Numbered from the stretch's first letter, positions 28,587-37,253 are shown. The stretch: DNA of 64,000 nucleotides from Neomoorella thermoacetica (GCF_001875325.1 NZ_MDDC01000004.1:86978-150977), one strand, 5' to 3'. Made by a program: numbers and translations. Notes: generated from the letters alone by a model not told the origin.

Positions 28587-28632
28587 CTCGCGTCCATGAA
28601 GGGCCTCAGCGCGTAGCAGCCGGGCAAGAATA

Positions 28633-28676
28633 AAAAAAGCCCTTTTCCCTTGCGCGGGGATAAGGGCTTTTTATTA
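28633..28676. terminator. Bidirectional terminator between hppA and the trkA-like gene
   Basis: AAAAAGCCCTT and AAGGGCTTTTT form the arms around a GC-rich loop, with T-runs on both strands. It fits the convergent genes at 26538-28586 and 28710-29372. Confidence 0.85.
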
Positions 28677-28709
28677 TACCTTTTATGGCCGGGACAGAAC
28701 AATTCCGGT

Positions 28710-29372
28710 TTAAGCACTACCCAGGAGAGCCAGGCGGAGGGCTTCTACTTCATCATCCCTGGCGGCGGCAATGACCCGGTCGCCAGGCAGTAAAACGACA
28801 TCGCCCCGGGGGAAGATAAGCTCCTCCTCCCGGAGGATGGCCATGAGCAAACATTGTTCCGGAAGGATAAGATCCTTGACGGCAACATTGGCGGCCGGTG
28901 ATTCCGGGAGCAGCACGGTTTCCACAAATTCCACCTTTCCCCCTTTCAAAGTAAGCAGGGGGATAAGCCCGCAGGCATCGACTTCTTGCAAGACCAGGCG
29001 GTAGATAAGGCGGGTGCTATTGATAATATTGTTGATTCCCAGCAGGCGGAAGGCGTCTTCATTTTGGGGGTTGTTGACCCGGCCGATAACCCTCTTGACG
29101 TCGAAAACATTTTGCGCCAGGCGGCAGATCATGATGTTATCCTCGTCAAAACCGGTTACAGCCGCCACCACATCCGCCCGCTTGACGCCGGCTTCTTCCA
29201 GGGTGGCCACCTCGGTGGCGTCACCATGTAAAACTACCTGGCCCAGGTGGTCCTCCAACCAGCGGAAGCGGCGCAGGTCCTTTTCGATTAGCAGCACCTC
29301 CTGACCGCCATCCAGGAGGGTCCTGGTCAGGTTGAAACCGATTTTGCCTCCTCCGGCAACGACAACATACAT
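28710..29372 (-). CDS. TrkA family potassium-uptake regulator, NAD-binding
   Basis: This 220-residue protein has an RCK/TrkA-N Rossmann domain (GGGKIGFNLTRTLLDGGQEVLLIEKD) and a TrkA-C domain from about 140 (PLLTLKGGKVEFVETVLL). Such subunits gate K+ channels or transporters by binding NAD(H) and, in some, c-di-AMP. It is the last gene of the leftward riboswitch operon and starts on the final base of the preceding trkA-type gene's stop codon. No membrane Trk/Ktr subunit is in the window. Confidence 0.88.
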   Translation of the reverse strand: MYVVVAGGGKIGFNLTRTLLDGGQEVLLIEKDLRRFRWLEDHLGQVVLHGDATEVATLEEAGVKRADVVAAVTGFDEDNIMICRLAQNVFDVKRVIGRVNNPQNEDAFRLLGINNIINSTRLIYRLVLQEVDACGLIPLLTLKGGKVEFVETVLLPESPAANVAVKDLILPEQCLLMAILREEELIFPRGDVVLLPGDRVIAAARDDEVEALRLALLGSA

Positions 29373-29776
29373 TATTCGGCACCCCCCAGCCTGCCCAAGA
29401 CATAATCAATGCCAAAGGTTGTCGGGCAGAAGATATCCAGGCCCATAGCCCGGTAAGCCTCTGCCGCCCGGGGATCATAGGCCCGGGCGATAACCCTGGG
29501 AATATGGAACTTCTCCATGGCGACCTGGGCCGTGACCAGGTTGGCGCTGTCGCGATCAGTCACAGCAATCAGGGCATCGGCTGTATCAGCCCCGGCTTTG
29601 GCGAGCAATTCCAGGTCAATACCCACTCCCTGGAAGACCTGGCCGGGAAAATCGTGGGGCAGGCGTTCCAGGGCTTCAGCCTTGGGATCAATGACGCTTA
29701 TCTCATGACCGGCCCCAGACAGGATGGTGGCCAGCGTGGCTCCCAGGCGGCTGCAACCGATGATAATAACCTTCAT
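29372..29776 (-). CDS. TrkA-N domain protein, single-domain
   Basis: A 134-residue RCK N-domain protein begins MKVIIIGCSRLGATLATIL, the nucleotide-binding loop, followed by the acidic VIDPKAEALERL. It lacks a TrkA-C domain, unlike its downstream neighbour, so the two may form a hetero-oligomer (inference). ATG 29776 follows GGGGGTG. The stop overlaps the next gene's ATG by one base. Related to K+ transport control. Confidence 0.85.
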   Translation of the reverse strand: MKVIIIGCSRLGATLATILSGAGHEISVIDPKAEALERLPHDFPGQVFQGVGIDLELLAKAGADTADALIAVTDRDSANLVTAQVAMEKFHIPRVIARAYDPRAAEAYRAMGLDIFCPTTFGIDYVLGRLGGAE

Positions 29777-29787
29777 CAAGACACCCC

Positions 29788-30342
29788 CTACACAGGCTGG
29801 TGATCGATTAGCAGTTCACAATTTGCCCGGCGCAAGAGCCATTCAGAGGTACTCCCCAGGAGGCCGACCTGCCGCCTGGGGCGGACGCCGATGACGATTA
29901 ATTGAACCTCTTCCTCGGCCGCCGCCTGGAGGATGCCGGTTCCGGCCGTTCTGGCCCGGATAATCCTGGTCCGGCAGGGCAGGTGGTGGAAATTGACGAT
30001 CTCCATTCCCTGGGCCAGGATATTATTTAAGCGGGCCTCGGTTTCCGGCAGGGCAATCCCCAGGGGGGAGGCCAGTGGCACTTCCAGCACCGAGAGCAGG
30101 ATGATCTCGGCCTTTTGTTCAGCTCCCAGGCGACAGGCCAGTTCAACCGCCCGGCGGGCATACTCGCTGTCTACTACAGGTACCAGGATACGTTTGACGG
30201 CCCCAACGGTCCTGGTGACATGGGCGACTTCATAAGGAACTGCTGGCGGAACATGCAGCATCCACCAGAAGAGGCGGCCCATGCTGACTATAAAAACGAG
30301 GGCCAAAAAAACACCCAGGGGGTTGCTGTGGATATTATTCAT
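29788..30342 (-). CDS. Universal stress protein with an N-terminal membrane segment
   Basis: The protein has 184 residues. An N-terminal hydrophobic helix (VFLALVFIVSMGRLFWWML, about 11-29) precedes a USP domain from about 48 (VKRILVPVVDSEYARRAVELA) that ends with the ATP-loop-like VIGVRPRRQVGLLGSTSEWLLRRANCELL. Most bacterial USPs are soluble, so a membrane-anchored one in a K+-transport-like operon may sense or regulate the transporter (inference). It slightly overlaps the upstream small membrane protein gene. Confidence 0.75.
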   Translation of the reverse strand: MNNIHSNPLGVFLALVFIVSMGRLFWWMLHVPPAVPYEVAHVTRTVGAVKRILVPVVDSEYARRAVELACRLGAEQKAEIILLSVLEVPLASPLGIALPETEARLNNILAQGMEIVNFHHLPCRTRIIRARTAGTGILQAAAEEEVQLIVIGVRPRRQVGLLGSTSEWLLRRANCELLIDHQPV

Positions 30343-30557
30343 ATCCGGACCTCCTTACGCCGCCGGATGAAATAACGGCAGAAGGCCAGGGACCGGTAAA
30401 TCCCCAGACCCAGGAAACCGGCACCCGTGATCCAGGCCATGGGGCTGGGATGGGACAGGGAACGGATCCAGATGGCCGGTCCCAGGAACAACATGGCCAG
30501 GGTTGTGACCATCTGGTAGTAGTCACGCCAGGTAAGGGTTTTAATCTCAGTTGACAT
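30339..30557 (-). CDS. Small two-helix membrane protein of unknown function
   Basis: This 72-residue protein reads MSTEIKTLTWRDYYQMV followed by two hydrophobic stretches (TTLAMLFLGPAIWIRSL and WITGAGFLGLGIYRSLAF), and ends in a basic tail RRRKEVRI. GGAGG lies 9 bases before its ATG. It overlaps the end of the permease gene and the start of the USP gene, so it is genuinely part of this operon. It has no recognised family; an accessory subunit of the permease is possible. Confidence 0.6.
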   Translation of the reverse strand: MSTEIKTLTWRDYYQMVTTLAMLFLGPAIWIRSLSHPSPMAWITGAGFLGLGIYRSLAFCRYFIRRRKEVRI

Positions 30558-31739
30558 GGGCTTTAGCCTCCAGGCGATCCCGTTCAGCAAGAGCCTGCTT
30601 GTATTCCTCGAGAAGGTCGTATTCCTCCGCCGCTTCCAGGACCTTTATTTGCTGGGCTTCCCAGTCCCGGGGGATATTGCCGAAAACGGGGTAACCCTTG
30701 CTACGGCGATAATAAGCGTAATAGAGGAAACAGAGGATAATCCAGGCCGGGCCGGCAATACGGCCAATGGCATGGGTAAGAATGACTTCGAAGAGTATAG
30801 TGCTGATACCCAGGGTACCGATTACCCCCAGGATGGGGAACTCCACCATCCGGCCGCGGTAATTTATTTTTATGTTTAATGGTACTTTATAGGGCCGGGG
30901 TGCATAGGGATCGGTGAAGCGTAGTTTAATGAGGGCAATAAAAACCAGGATATAGCCTGTGGTAGCCCCGAAGGCATACATGTTACCCAGGGTATCCATG
31001 GCATTGGGTGTCAGGAAAGAAAGGACTAACTGGAGGATACCAATGCCCGAAAAGACCAGGATAGTGCGGTAAGGAGTCCGGTAACGAGGGTGCACGGCGT
31101 TAAACCAGTTGCTGATAAAATTAAACTGGCTCATGGCAAAGGTCAACCGGGAAGCGCTCATGACCCCGGAGTTGGCCGAAATGAGCAGGATGGTCGCCCC
31201 CAGCAGGGCGGCAAAGGGGCCGGCAATAATACCGATAAAGGGGATGGCATGGGCCAGGGTAGCCACCGGATCGCCGACGGCTTTAGCGATATCCTGCCAG
31301 GGTAGGACCCCCAGGCTCATGGTAGAAAAGGCTGTAGCGAAAATGAATACAGTAAAGATCAGGCCGACAGAAGTCCGGGGAACGACAGTCGCCGGCCGTT
31401 TAGTTTCCTGGGCCGCCTGGGAGATAGACTCCAGGCCGACAAAGGAGATAATAGCCAGGGAGGAGCCATAGGCGAATTCCTTAAAAGTCGGGAACTGGGT
31501 TACCCACTGATGGGCCAGGAGTTCCGGCCGCCAGGCAAAGAGAAATTATAAGCCAGGCCGATCATGATGTAAACCAGACCGGCCAGGGCGAAGGCCAAGC
31601 TGGTAGCACCTTTAGCCCAGAGCATAACCAGACCCAGGGCGGCATAAATATCGGCCCCGACATCCGCGTAACCCCACATATAGGAGCCCCACACGGTAAC
31701 CTCCCGGCGGAGCTCCAGTTTTTCTGTTGCCGTGGCCAA
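30547..31739 (-). pseudogene. APC-family permease, broken by an internal deletion with frame change
   Basis: The 5' part (TTG start at 31739, GAGGG upstream) encodes RREVTVWGSYMWGYADVGAD and reaches GLVYIMIGLAY before running into NFSLPGG and a stop at 31500-31502. From about 31547 a second frame is open, FLFAWRPELLAHQWVTQFPTF, FVGLESISQAAQETKRPAT, and continues to 30547 with the C-terminal helices of an APC transporter. The middle helices expected after GLAY (the AYPVAGGGQYF-like part) are absent, so a stretch has been lost and the frames no longer join. Family: APC superfamily, amino-acid or K+ importers. A sequencing error cannot explain the missing middle. Confidence 0.75.
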
Positions 31740-31779
31740 AATATCAACCCTCCTCCAGCGTTAATGAACGTAAAATAAC

Positions 31780-31822
31780 AAAATAAAAACCAGCCCTCTC
31801 TTGTTACGGATCCAGGCTGGCA
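31780..31822 (-). terminator. Intrinsic terminator of the permease leader
   Basis: On the minus strand CCAGCC pairs with GGGCTGG and a T-rich run TTTTATTTTG follows. It lies between the c-di-AMP riboswitch and the permease start. Confidence 0.7.
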
Positions 31823-31847
31823 ATTTGCCTATAGGTCATGCTCTACC

Positions 31848-32045
31848 ATCTCCTTTCCTGCCGACGGGGTTAGCTGCCGGGTTCGGGCCGGAGAAAAGCC
31901 CTACCCCGCCCTCAGTTTCCATACTTTGATTAGCTTTATTACCCCAAAGTAATGAAACTTACTGAGGGCGGGGATTCACCCCTCTGGTGGGTCCCCCGTT
32001 CCCGATTTTGCGGGATTAGGCATTTACACCTATTCGAAGCATTGC
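31848..32045 (-). promoter_or_regulatory. c-di-AMP riboswitch (ydaO-yuaA type) of the permease operon
   Basis: On the minus strand the conserved segments are GGGGGACCCA, GGGGTGAATC, GGGGTAGGGC, CCCGAACCCGGCAGCTAACC and CCGTCGG. A 12-bp arm, CCCCGCCCTCAG with CTGAGGGCGGGG, extends one internal helix around an AT-rich loop. A promoter lies just upstream and a terminator about 40 bases downstream. Together they form a textbook off-switch for a K+/osmolyte import operon. Confidence 0.9.
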
Positions 32046-32050
32046 CGTTA

Positions 32051-32078
32051 ATCTTAGCAGGCCGATAAGTACTGTCAA
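32051..32078 (-). promoter_or_regulatory. Promoter of the permease riboswitch leader
   Basis: Minus-strand TTGACA (32078-32073) and TAAGAT (32056-32051) are 16 bases apart, directly before the riboswitch. Confidence 0.7.
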
Positions 32079-32185
32079 AGTAAGCCTGGCCAGGAAACGT
32101 TTTTTGGGGAGTTAAACTACCTGACATTATTATGTGGTGGCGGCCGCTCTTTTAAAAGCGCTTATTTGCTTGACCGCAAATCTTC

Positions 32186-32214
32186 TTGCGCTACCGGTTG
32201 TGATGTAATATAAT
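32186..32214 (+). promoter_or_regulatory. Promoter of the hutP-like gene
   Basis: TTGCGC (32186-32191) and a perfect TATAAT (32209-32214) are separated by 17 bases. The 6-bp dyad ATTTGC/GCAAAT (32164-32181) lies just upstream and could bind a regulator. Confidence 0.65.
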
Positions 32215-32244
32215 CAATTCAAGTATAAACGGGTGGAGGCAATA

Positions 32245-32655
32245 ATGGAGTACGGCAGTAAGAAGGTTGCGGCAGTGGCCATTAAAATGGCCCTTTCGGA
32301 AAGCCGGGAGGAAGAGACCCGGTTGAAAAAGGAGTATGCAGCCGGCGGTATATCTACGGCGGCCGTGGATTATGGGGGCGAATTTATCAATTCCGTCCAG
32401 AAAATCATTGAAAGGGCGGTAGTGGCCGCCAAAAGAGAGGGGGTCATTAAAGAGACCCACCAGGAAGAAGGGGCCATTGCCGGGGCGACACGGGAAGCCC
32501 TGTCCCAGATTATGCCCAAAGCCATTGGTTTAAATGTCGGGGGCAAGATTGGTATTGCCCGCTGGCACGACCACTTGAGTGTAGCCATCTTTTTCGGCAT
32601 TGGCCTGCTGCACCTGGATGAAGTCGGCATCGGCCTGGGGCACCGGGCGGTCTAA
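32245..32655 (+). CDS. HutP family RNA-binding antiterminator-like protein
   Basis: This 136-residue protein matches the Clostridia branch of the HutP family: EYGSKKVAAVAIKMALSESR at the start, AVDYGGEFINSVQKIIERAV in the middle and GGKIGIARWHDHLSVAIFFGIGLLHLDEVGIGLGHRAV at the end. HutP of Bacillus binds L-histidine and Mg2+ and prevents transcription termination in the hut operon. Here no hut genes are present; the neighbours are aroH and trp genes, so the RNA target is unknown. ATG 32245 follows GGTGGAGG. It has its own promoter. Confidence 0.82.
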   Translation: MEYGSKKVAAVAIKMALSESREEETRLKKEYAAGGISTAAVDYGGEFINSVQKIIERAVVAAKREGVIKETHQEEGAIAGATREALSQIMPKAIGLNVGGKIGIARWHDHLSVAIFFGIGLLHLDEVGIGLGHRAV

Positions 32656-32721
32656 AACCGGGCGGTATCAAAGAGTGGCTGCCGGAGCCTGTAAATATAG
32701 CAGTATGGTAGGAGGGGTTGC

Positions 32722-33132
32722 ATGACTGATCCGGTGGGGCAGGAGGCGTCCGGGGCTGGCATGGAGAAAGGACCCGGAGAGAAAAAAGTAAGGGGCCTGC
32801 GCGGGGCCGTCGACGTCGAGGAAAATACGGCCCCGGCAATTATTGCGGCAACAGAACGGTTATTACGGGAGATAGTTATCCGTAACGAGCTGGAAACAGG
32901 AGATATTATCAGCGCCATTTTTACCGTGACCCCCGATCTTGATGCCGCCTTCCCGGCTGCAGCCGCCCGCCGCCTGGGCTGGCTGGATGTGGCCCTGATG
33001 TGCGCCCGGGAGATACCTGTACCGGGAAGCCAGCGGGGAATAGTGCGGGTCTTAATCCATGCCTACAGTGACCATCAACCGGTGCATGTCTACCTTGGCC
33101 GGGCGAGTCAACTGCGCCCGGATCTGCAATAA
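32722..33132 (+). CDS. aroH: Chorismate mutase, AroH class
   Basis: This 136-residue monofunctional chorismate mutase turns chorismate into prephenate. It has a 20-residue Gly/Glu/Lys-rich N-terminal extension, then the AroH core VRGLRGAVDVEENTAPAIIAATERLL and the active-site region MCAREIPVPGS and RVLIHAYSD. The ATG follows TAGGAGGGG. It lies directly upstream of the trp operon, as aroH does in Bacillus subtilis, and provides the prephenate used by pheA and tyrA downstream. Confidence 0.9.
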   Translation: MTDPVGQEASGAGMEKGPGEKKVRGLRGAVDVEENTAPAIIAATERLLREIVIRNELETGDIISAIFTVTPDLDAAFPAAAARRLGWLDVALMCAREIPVPGSQRGIVRVLIHAYSDHQPVHVYLGRASQLRPDLQ

Positions 33133-33137
33133 AAGTA

Positions 33138-33167
33138 TTGACAGGTATTTACTATCCATGTTATCCT
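33138..33167 (+). promoter_or_regulatory. trp operon promoter
   Basis: TTGACA (33138-33143) is followed after 17-18 bases by TTATCC/TATCCT (33161-33167). Transcription would start near 33174, immediately before the NAG-repeat tract. Confidence 0.7.
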
Positions 33168-33186
33168 TTTTAATAACAATCGCATA

Positions 33187-33231
33187 CAGTTGAGGCGAGT
33201 TGAGGAGAGAAGAGTTTAGCTTAGAGTTGAG
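33187..33231 (+). promoter_or_regulatory. Putative TRAP-binding site in the trp leader
   Basis: NAG triplets recur at an exact 5-base period: CAG 33187, GAG 33192, 33197, 33202, 33207, 33212, TAG 33217 and 33222, with another GAG at 33229. (G/U)AG triplets spaced by two bases are the target of the tryptophan-activated RNA-binding attenuation protein. The tract overlaps the segment that can pair with the downstream terminator. The mtrB gene itself is not in the window. Confidence 0.8.
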
Positions 33232-33251
33232 CTTGGTTAAGGGATAAAATT

Positions 33252-33286
33252 ACCAGGGCTCATCTTTGAGCACTGGTTTTTATTTT
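33252..33286 (+). terminator. trp leader attenuator terminator
   Basis: ACCAG-G-GCTCA (33252-33262) pairs with TGAGC-A-CTGGT (33267-33277), followed by TTTTTATTTT. Upstream TTGAGCTTGGT (33227-33237) can pair with the 5' arm as antiterminator, so TRAP binding would favour termination. Confidence 0.85.
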
Positions 33287-33308
33287 GCCTCCGGGGAGGG
33301 AGAAAACG

Positions 33309-34808
33309 GTGTTTCACCCTGACCTGGCAACCTACCTGGAACTGGCCCGGAAAGCCCCTTATGTTCCCGTCTGGACAGAGATCCTTGCCGATACGGAAAC
33401 TCCCATATCCCTGTACTTAAAATTCGCCCGCGGCCCGGACAGCTTCTTACTGGAGAGTGTCGAAGGCGGGGAAAACCTGGGTCGCTATTCCTTCATTGGC
33501 TTCGACCCTCTGCTGACCTTCACCGCCAGGGGTGGTAAGGCGTATTTAAGCACGAACAACGCCACTGCCAGGTTGCTGGAAGAAAAACCCTTCAAGGCTT
33601 TAAACAATTTAATGGCCAGCCTGTCCCTACCACCTGGTGAGGGACCGCGCTTCCAGGGCGGCCTGGTAGGGTACCTGGGATATGATCTGGTACGGGAACT
33701 GGAAGCCTTGCCCCCGGGGCCCGGTAATGAACTGCAAATACCAGATACCCACCTGACCCTCCACCGCTGCCACCTGGTTTATGACCATGTCCTGCGAACA
33801 GTAAGGATAACCTGCCTGGGGCGAGGCGGGGAGAATGCCCTGGCCGGGTATGTAGAAGCTGTAGCCGGGGTCAAGGAAATTCTGGAAAAACTCGGGCAGT
33901 CTTCTGGCGGGTACCGGTGTGGGTATCCGCCGGCAGCAGGGCAACTGGTCCCGGAAGAGATCTCCTGGCAGGCCAGCGTGACCCGGGAGGAATTTACCCG
34001 GATGGTTACAAAAGCCAAGGAGTATATCGCCGCCGGCGATATCTTCCAAGTGGTCCTTTCCCAGAGGTTGAGCGTGCCCTTCAAGGAGGACGCCCTGGCC
34101 GTTTACCGGCACTTGCGGGCCCTTAACCCTTCTCCTTACATGTTTTACCTGAACTTCCCGGAGGTGCAACTGGTAGGCGCATCGCCGGAAATGCTGGTGC
34201 GTGTGGAAAGGGGAACAATCGATTATCGCCCCATTGCCGGTACCAGGCGCCGGGGACGGACTGCTGCCGAGGACAGGGCTCTGGCCGCGGAACTCCTGGC
34301 CAGCGAAAAGGAGCGTGCCGAACACCTGATGCTCCTGGATCTGGGGCGCAACGACGTGGGGAGGATAGCAGTCCCGGGCAGCCTGCGGGTGACCCGGCAG
34401 ATGGTGGTGGAGTATTATTCCCACGTCATGCACCTGGTTTCCAGCATTACCGCCCGCCTGGCTCCTGGCAGGAGCGCCCTGGACGCCCTCCTGGCCTGTT
34501 TCCCCGCCGGTACAGTGACCGGGGCCCCGAAGGTACGGGCCATGGAGATCATTGCCGAACTGGAGCCAGTCACCCGGGGACCCTATGCCGGCGCCGTGGG
34601 TTACCTGGGTCTCCACGGCAACCTGGATACCTGCATTGCCATCCGCACCATAGTTTTTGCCCGGGGCCGGGCCTTCATCCAGGCCGGGGCGGGCATTGTC
34701 GCCGACTCCGACCCTGAAGCCGAATATGAAGAGACCCTGAACAAAGCCCGGGCGCTGTTGCAAGTATTAAAAAAGCCGGAGGTGGACACCCGTGCTGCTA
34801 ATGATTGA
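33309..34808 (+). CDS. trpE: Anthranilate synthase component I
   Basis: This 499-residue enzyme makes anthranilate from chorismate with ammonia from Trp[20 protein letters not shown] near residue 49 contains the LLES feedback-binding motif for tryptophan. [11 protein letters not shown] and [11 protein letters not shown] mark the chorismate-utilising catalytic domain, with [17 protein letters not shown] between. I take the GTG at 33309, which has GGGAGGG eight bases upstream; the frame is open to 33285 but that would start inside the attenuator. First gene of trpEGDCFBA. Confidence 0.94.
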   Translation: MFHPDLATYLELARKAPYVPVWTEILADTETPISLYLKFARGPDSFLLESVEGGENLGRYSFIGFDPLLTFTARGGKAYLSTNNATARLLEEKPFKALNNLMASLSLPPGEGPRFQGGLVGYLGYDLVRELEALPPGPGNELQIPDTHLTLHRCHLVYDHVLRTVRITCLGRGGENALAGYVEAVAGVKEILEKLGQSSGGYRCGYPPAAGQLVPEEISWQASVTREEFTRMVTKAKEYIAAGDIFQVVLSQRLSVPFKEDALAVYRHLRALNPSPYMFYLNFPEVQLVGASPEMLVRVERGTIDYRPIAGTRRRGRTAAEDRALAAELLASEKERAEHLMLLDLGRNDVGRIAVPGSLRVTRQMVVEYYSHVMHLVSSITARLAPGRSALDALLACFPAGTVTGAPKVRAMEIIAELEPVTRGPYAGAVGYLGLHGNLDTCIAIRTIVFARGRAFIQAGAGIVADSDPEAEYEETLNKARALLQVLKKPEVDTRAAND

Positions 34809-35406
34809 TAACTATGATTCCTTTACCTATAACCTGGTACAGTATTTCCTGGAACTGGGGCAGGAGGTGGTGGTACGGCGCAATGATGCCATAACCCTGG
34901 AGGAGATTGCTGAACTCAACCCCGATTACCTGGTCCTTTCCCCCGGTCCCTGCACGCCCAATGAAGCCGGTATCTCCCTGGCGGCCATTACTGCCTTTGC
35001 CGGAAAGATCCCCATCCTGGGAGTCTGCCTGGGCCACCAGAGCATTGCCCAGGCCTTCGGCGGCAGGATAGTGCGGGCCGGGCGCCTCATGCATGGCAAG
35101 ACTTCTACCATTACCCATGATGGTAAAACAATTTACCGGGACCTGCCCAACCCCTTTACAGCTACTCGCTATCATTCTTTAATCGTTGACGAGGAGACCC
35201 TGCCGGATTGCCTGGAGGCGACGGCCCGGAGCGAAACCGGCGAACTAATGGGCCTGCGCCACCGCCATTTACCCGTTGAAGGCGTCCAGTTTCACCCCGA
35301 GTCCATCCTGACAACGGTAGGCAAGCAACTGCTGAGGAATTTTTTGGCTACAGGCCCCTCCGCGAGGACCGGAAGGGAAGAAGACGGGGTAAGCCTGAAT
35401 AAATAA
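34792..35406 (+). CDS. trpG: Anthranilate synthase component II (glutamine amidotransferase)
   Basis: This 204-residue class I glutamine amidotransferase delivers ammonia to TrpE, and in many Firmicutes also to PabB. The catalytic Cys is in [14 protein letters not shown] near residue 81, and the His-Glu pair is in [12 protein letters not shown] near 165. The GTG start at 34792 overlaps trpE by 17 bases behind GGAGGTG; an ATG at 34801 is also in frame. The tail [16 protein letters not shown] is non-conserved. Confidence 0.93.
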   Translation: MLLMIDNYDSFTYNLVQYFLELGQEVVVRRNDAITLEEIAELNPDYLVLSPGPCTPNEAGISLAAITAFAGKIPILGVCLGHQSIAQAFGGRIVRAGRLMHGKTSTITHDGKTIYRDLPNPFTATRYHSLIVDEETLPDCLEATARSETGELMGLRHRHLPVEGVQFHPESILTTVGKQLLRNFLATGPSARTGREEDGVSLNK

Positions 35407-35434
35407 TACCTGTATTTGAGGGGAGATGAGCTTA

Positions 35435-36454
35435 GTGTTGAAAGCCCAGATTAGTAAAGTAGTAGCCGGCCAGCACCTGAGCGAGGCCGAGGCCGCGGAA
35501 GCCATGGATACTATCATGGCAGGCGAGGCCACACCGGCTCAGATTGCCGCCTTCCTCACCGCCCTGCGCCTCAAGGGGGAAACGGTAGACGAGATTACCG
35601 GCTTTGCCCGTAGCATGCGCCGCCGGGCTGTCCCCCTGGCCACCAGCCACCGGGTATTTGTTGACACCTGCGGTACCGGGGGAGACGGCCGCCAGACCTT
35701 TAACATCTCTACCACCGCGGCCTTCGTCGTGGCCGGCGCCGGGGTAGCTGTAGCCAAACACGGCAACCGTTCTGTTTCCAGCCGTTGCGGTAGCGCCGAT
35801 ATGCTGGAAGCCCTGGGAATCAAAGTCGACCTGCCCCCGGAAGCCGTCGCCCGCTGCCTGGATGAAGTGGGCATGGCCTTCCTCTTTGCTCCCGTTTTCC
35901 ACGGCGCGATGAAATACGCCGCCGGGCCGCGGCGGGAGATCGGCATTCGCACAGCCTTCAACCTCCTGGGGCCCCTGACTAACCCGGCGGGCGCTCCCTG
36001 CCAGCTGGTTGGAGTTTACGACCCGGATTTGACGGAAACAGTCGCGGCCGTCCTGGGGCGCCTGGGCAGCAGCCGGGCCTATGTAGTCCACGGTAGCGAT
36101 GGGCTGGACGAAGTAACCACCACCGGCCCCAGCAAGATAACCTGCCTTGATAAGGACGGGATCAGGACTTATACCTTTAACCCGGAAGATGCCGGCCTGC
36201 CCCGGGCGACCCTTGCCGACCTGGCCGGGGGTACGGCCACCGACAATGCCGCCATAGCCCGCGCCGTCCTCTCCGGTACCAGGGGCCCGGCCCGGGACGT
36301 CGTCCTCATTAATGCCGCCTTCGCCCTCCTGGCCGCCGGTGCTGCTGGGACCCTCCGGCAAGCCCTGGCCCTGGCTGAATCAAGTATCGATTCCGGCGCC
36401 GCGGCGGCAAAACTCCAGGCCATGGCGGCCTGGGTGGAAAGCTGGGCTGCCTGA
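35435..36454 (+). CDS. trpD: Anthranilate phosphoribosyltransferase
   Basis: This 339-residue enzyme attaches phosphoribose to anthranilate. The PRPP-binding GTGGDGRQTFNIST near residue 76 is intact, as are AKHGNRSVSSRCGSADMLEALG and TAFNLLGPLTNPA. GAGGGGAG lies too close to the in-frame ATG at 35426, so I use GTG 35435 (TTG 35438 is equally possible). Its stop overlaps the trpC start in TGATG. Confidence 0.94.
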   Translation: MLKAQISKVVAGQHLSEAEAAEAMDTIMAGEATPAQIAAFLTALRLKGETVDEITGFARSMRRRAVPLATSHRVFVDTCGTGGDGRQTFNISTTAAFVVAGAGVAVAKHGNRSVSSRCGSADMLEALGIKVDLPPEAVARCLDEVGMAFLFAPVFHGAMKYAAGPRREIGIRTAFNLLGPLTNPAGAPCQLVGVYDPDLTETVAAVLGRLGSSRAYVVHGSDGLDEVTTTGPSKITCLDKDGIRTYTFNPEDAGLPRATLADLAGGTATDNAAIARAVLSGTRGPARDVVLINAAFALLAAGAAGTLRQALALAESSIDSGAAAAKLQAMAAWVESWAA

Positions 36455-37233
36455 TGCTGGCCGGGATCCTGGACTACAAACGCCGGGAAGTGGCGGCCGC
36501 CAGGGAACAACACCCCCTGGCGGACCTGGAAAAGGCGGCGGCAGCCATGCCCCTCACCCGGGACTTCGGGGCCTCCCTGCGGCGCCGGGGAAATGAGTTG
36601 CAGGTTATAGCCGAGCTAAAACAGGCTTCTCCCTCCCGGGGCCTTATCCGGGAGGATTTTGACCCGGAAGGCCAGGCCCGGAGTTATGCGACCACCGGGG
36701 CGGCGGCCATCTCTGTCCTGACGGACCGGAGGTTTTTCCGGGGTCGCCCTGAGTACCTGCCCCTGGTACGCCGGGTAACTTCCCTCCCCCTGCTGCGCAA
36801 GGATTTTATCATTGATCCCTACCAGATTTATGAGGCCCGGGCCCTGGGGGCGGACGCCGTCCTGCTGATTGTAGCCGCCCTGGAACCGGCGGAACTGGCG
36901 GAATATCTGGACCTGGCCCGGAAGCTCGGCCTGGCAGCCCTGGTCGAGGTTCATACGGCCCCGGAACTGGAGGTAGCCCTCCGGGCAGGAGCCGGTATAA
37001 TCGGCATTAACAACCGGGACCTGCAAACCTTTAAGGTTGACCTGTATACGACCGGGCGCCTGCGACCCATGATTCCCCGGGGACCGGTGGTAGTGAGCGA
37101 GAGCGGCATCCGGAGCCGGGCCGATGCCGCCCTGGTAGCCCGCGCCGGCGTGGATGCCATCCTGGTAGGCGAGGCCCTGATGACAGCCGGGGACGTGGGG
37201 GCTAAGATGGCCGAGCTAAGGCTTGCTATTTAG
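36454..37233 (+). CDS. trpC: Indole-3-glycerol phosphate synthase
   Basis: This 259-residue TIM-barrel enzyme closes the indole ring. AELKQASPSRGLIRED near residue 50 and LLRKDFIIDPYQIYEARALGAD near 111 carry the catalytic lysines, and GINNRDLQTFKVDL lies near 185. The ATG overlaps the trpD stop. It is followed by a dispersed repeat (copy B) rather than directly by trpF. Confidence 0.94.
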   Translation: MLAGILDYKRREVAAAREQHPLADLEKAAAAMPLTRDFGASLRRRGNELQVIAELKQASPSRGLIREDFDPEGQARSYATTGAAAISVLTDRRFFRGRPEYLPLVRRVTSLPLLRKDFIIDPYQIYEARALGADAVLLIVAALEPAELAEYLDLARKLGLAALVEVHTAPELEVALRAGAGIIGINNRDLQTFKVDLYTTGRLRPMIPRGPVVVSESGIRSRADAALVARAGVDAILVGEALMTAGDVGAKMAELRLAI

Positions 37234-37253
37234 GCTTATGATCATTTCCGGTA

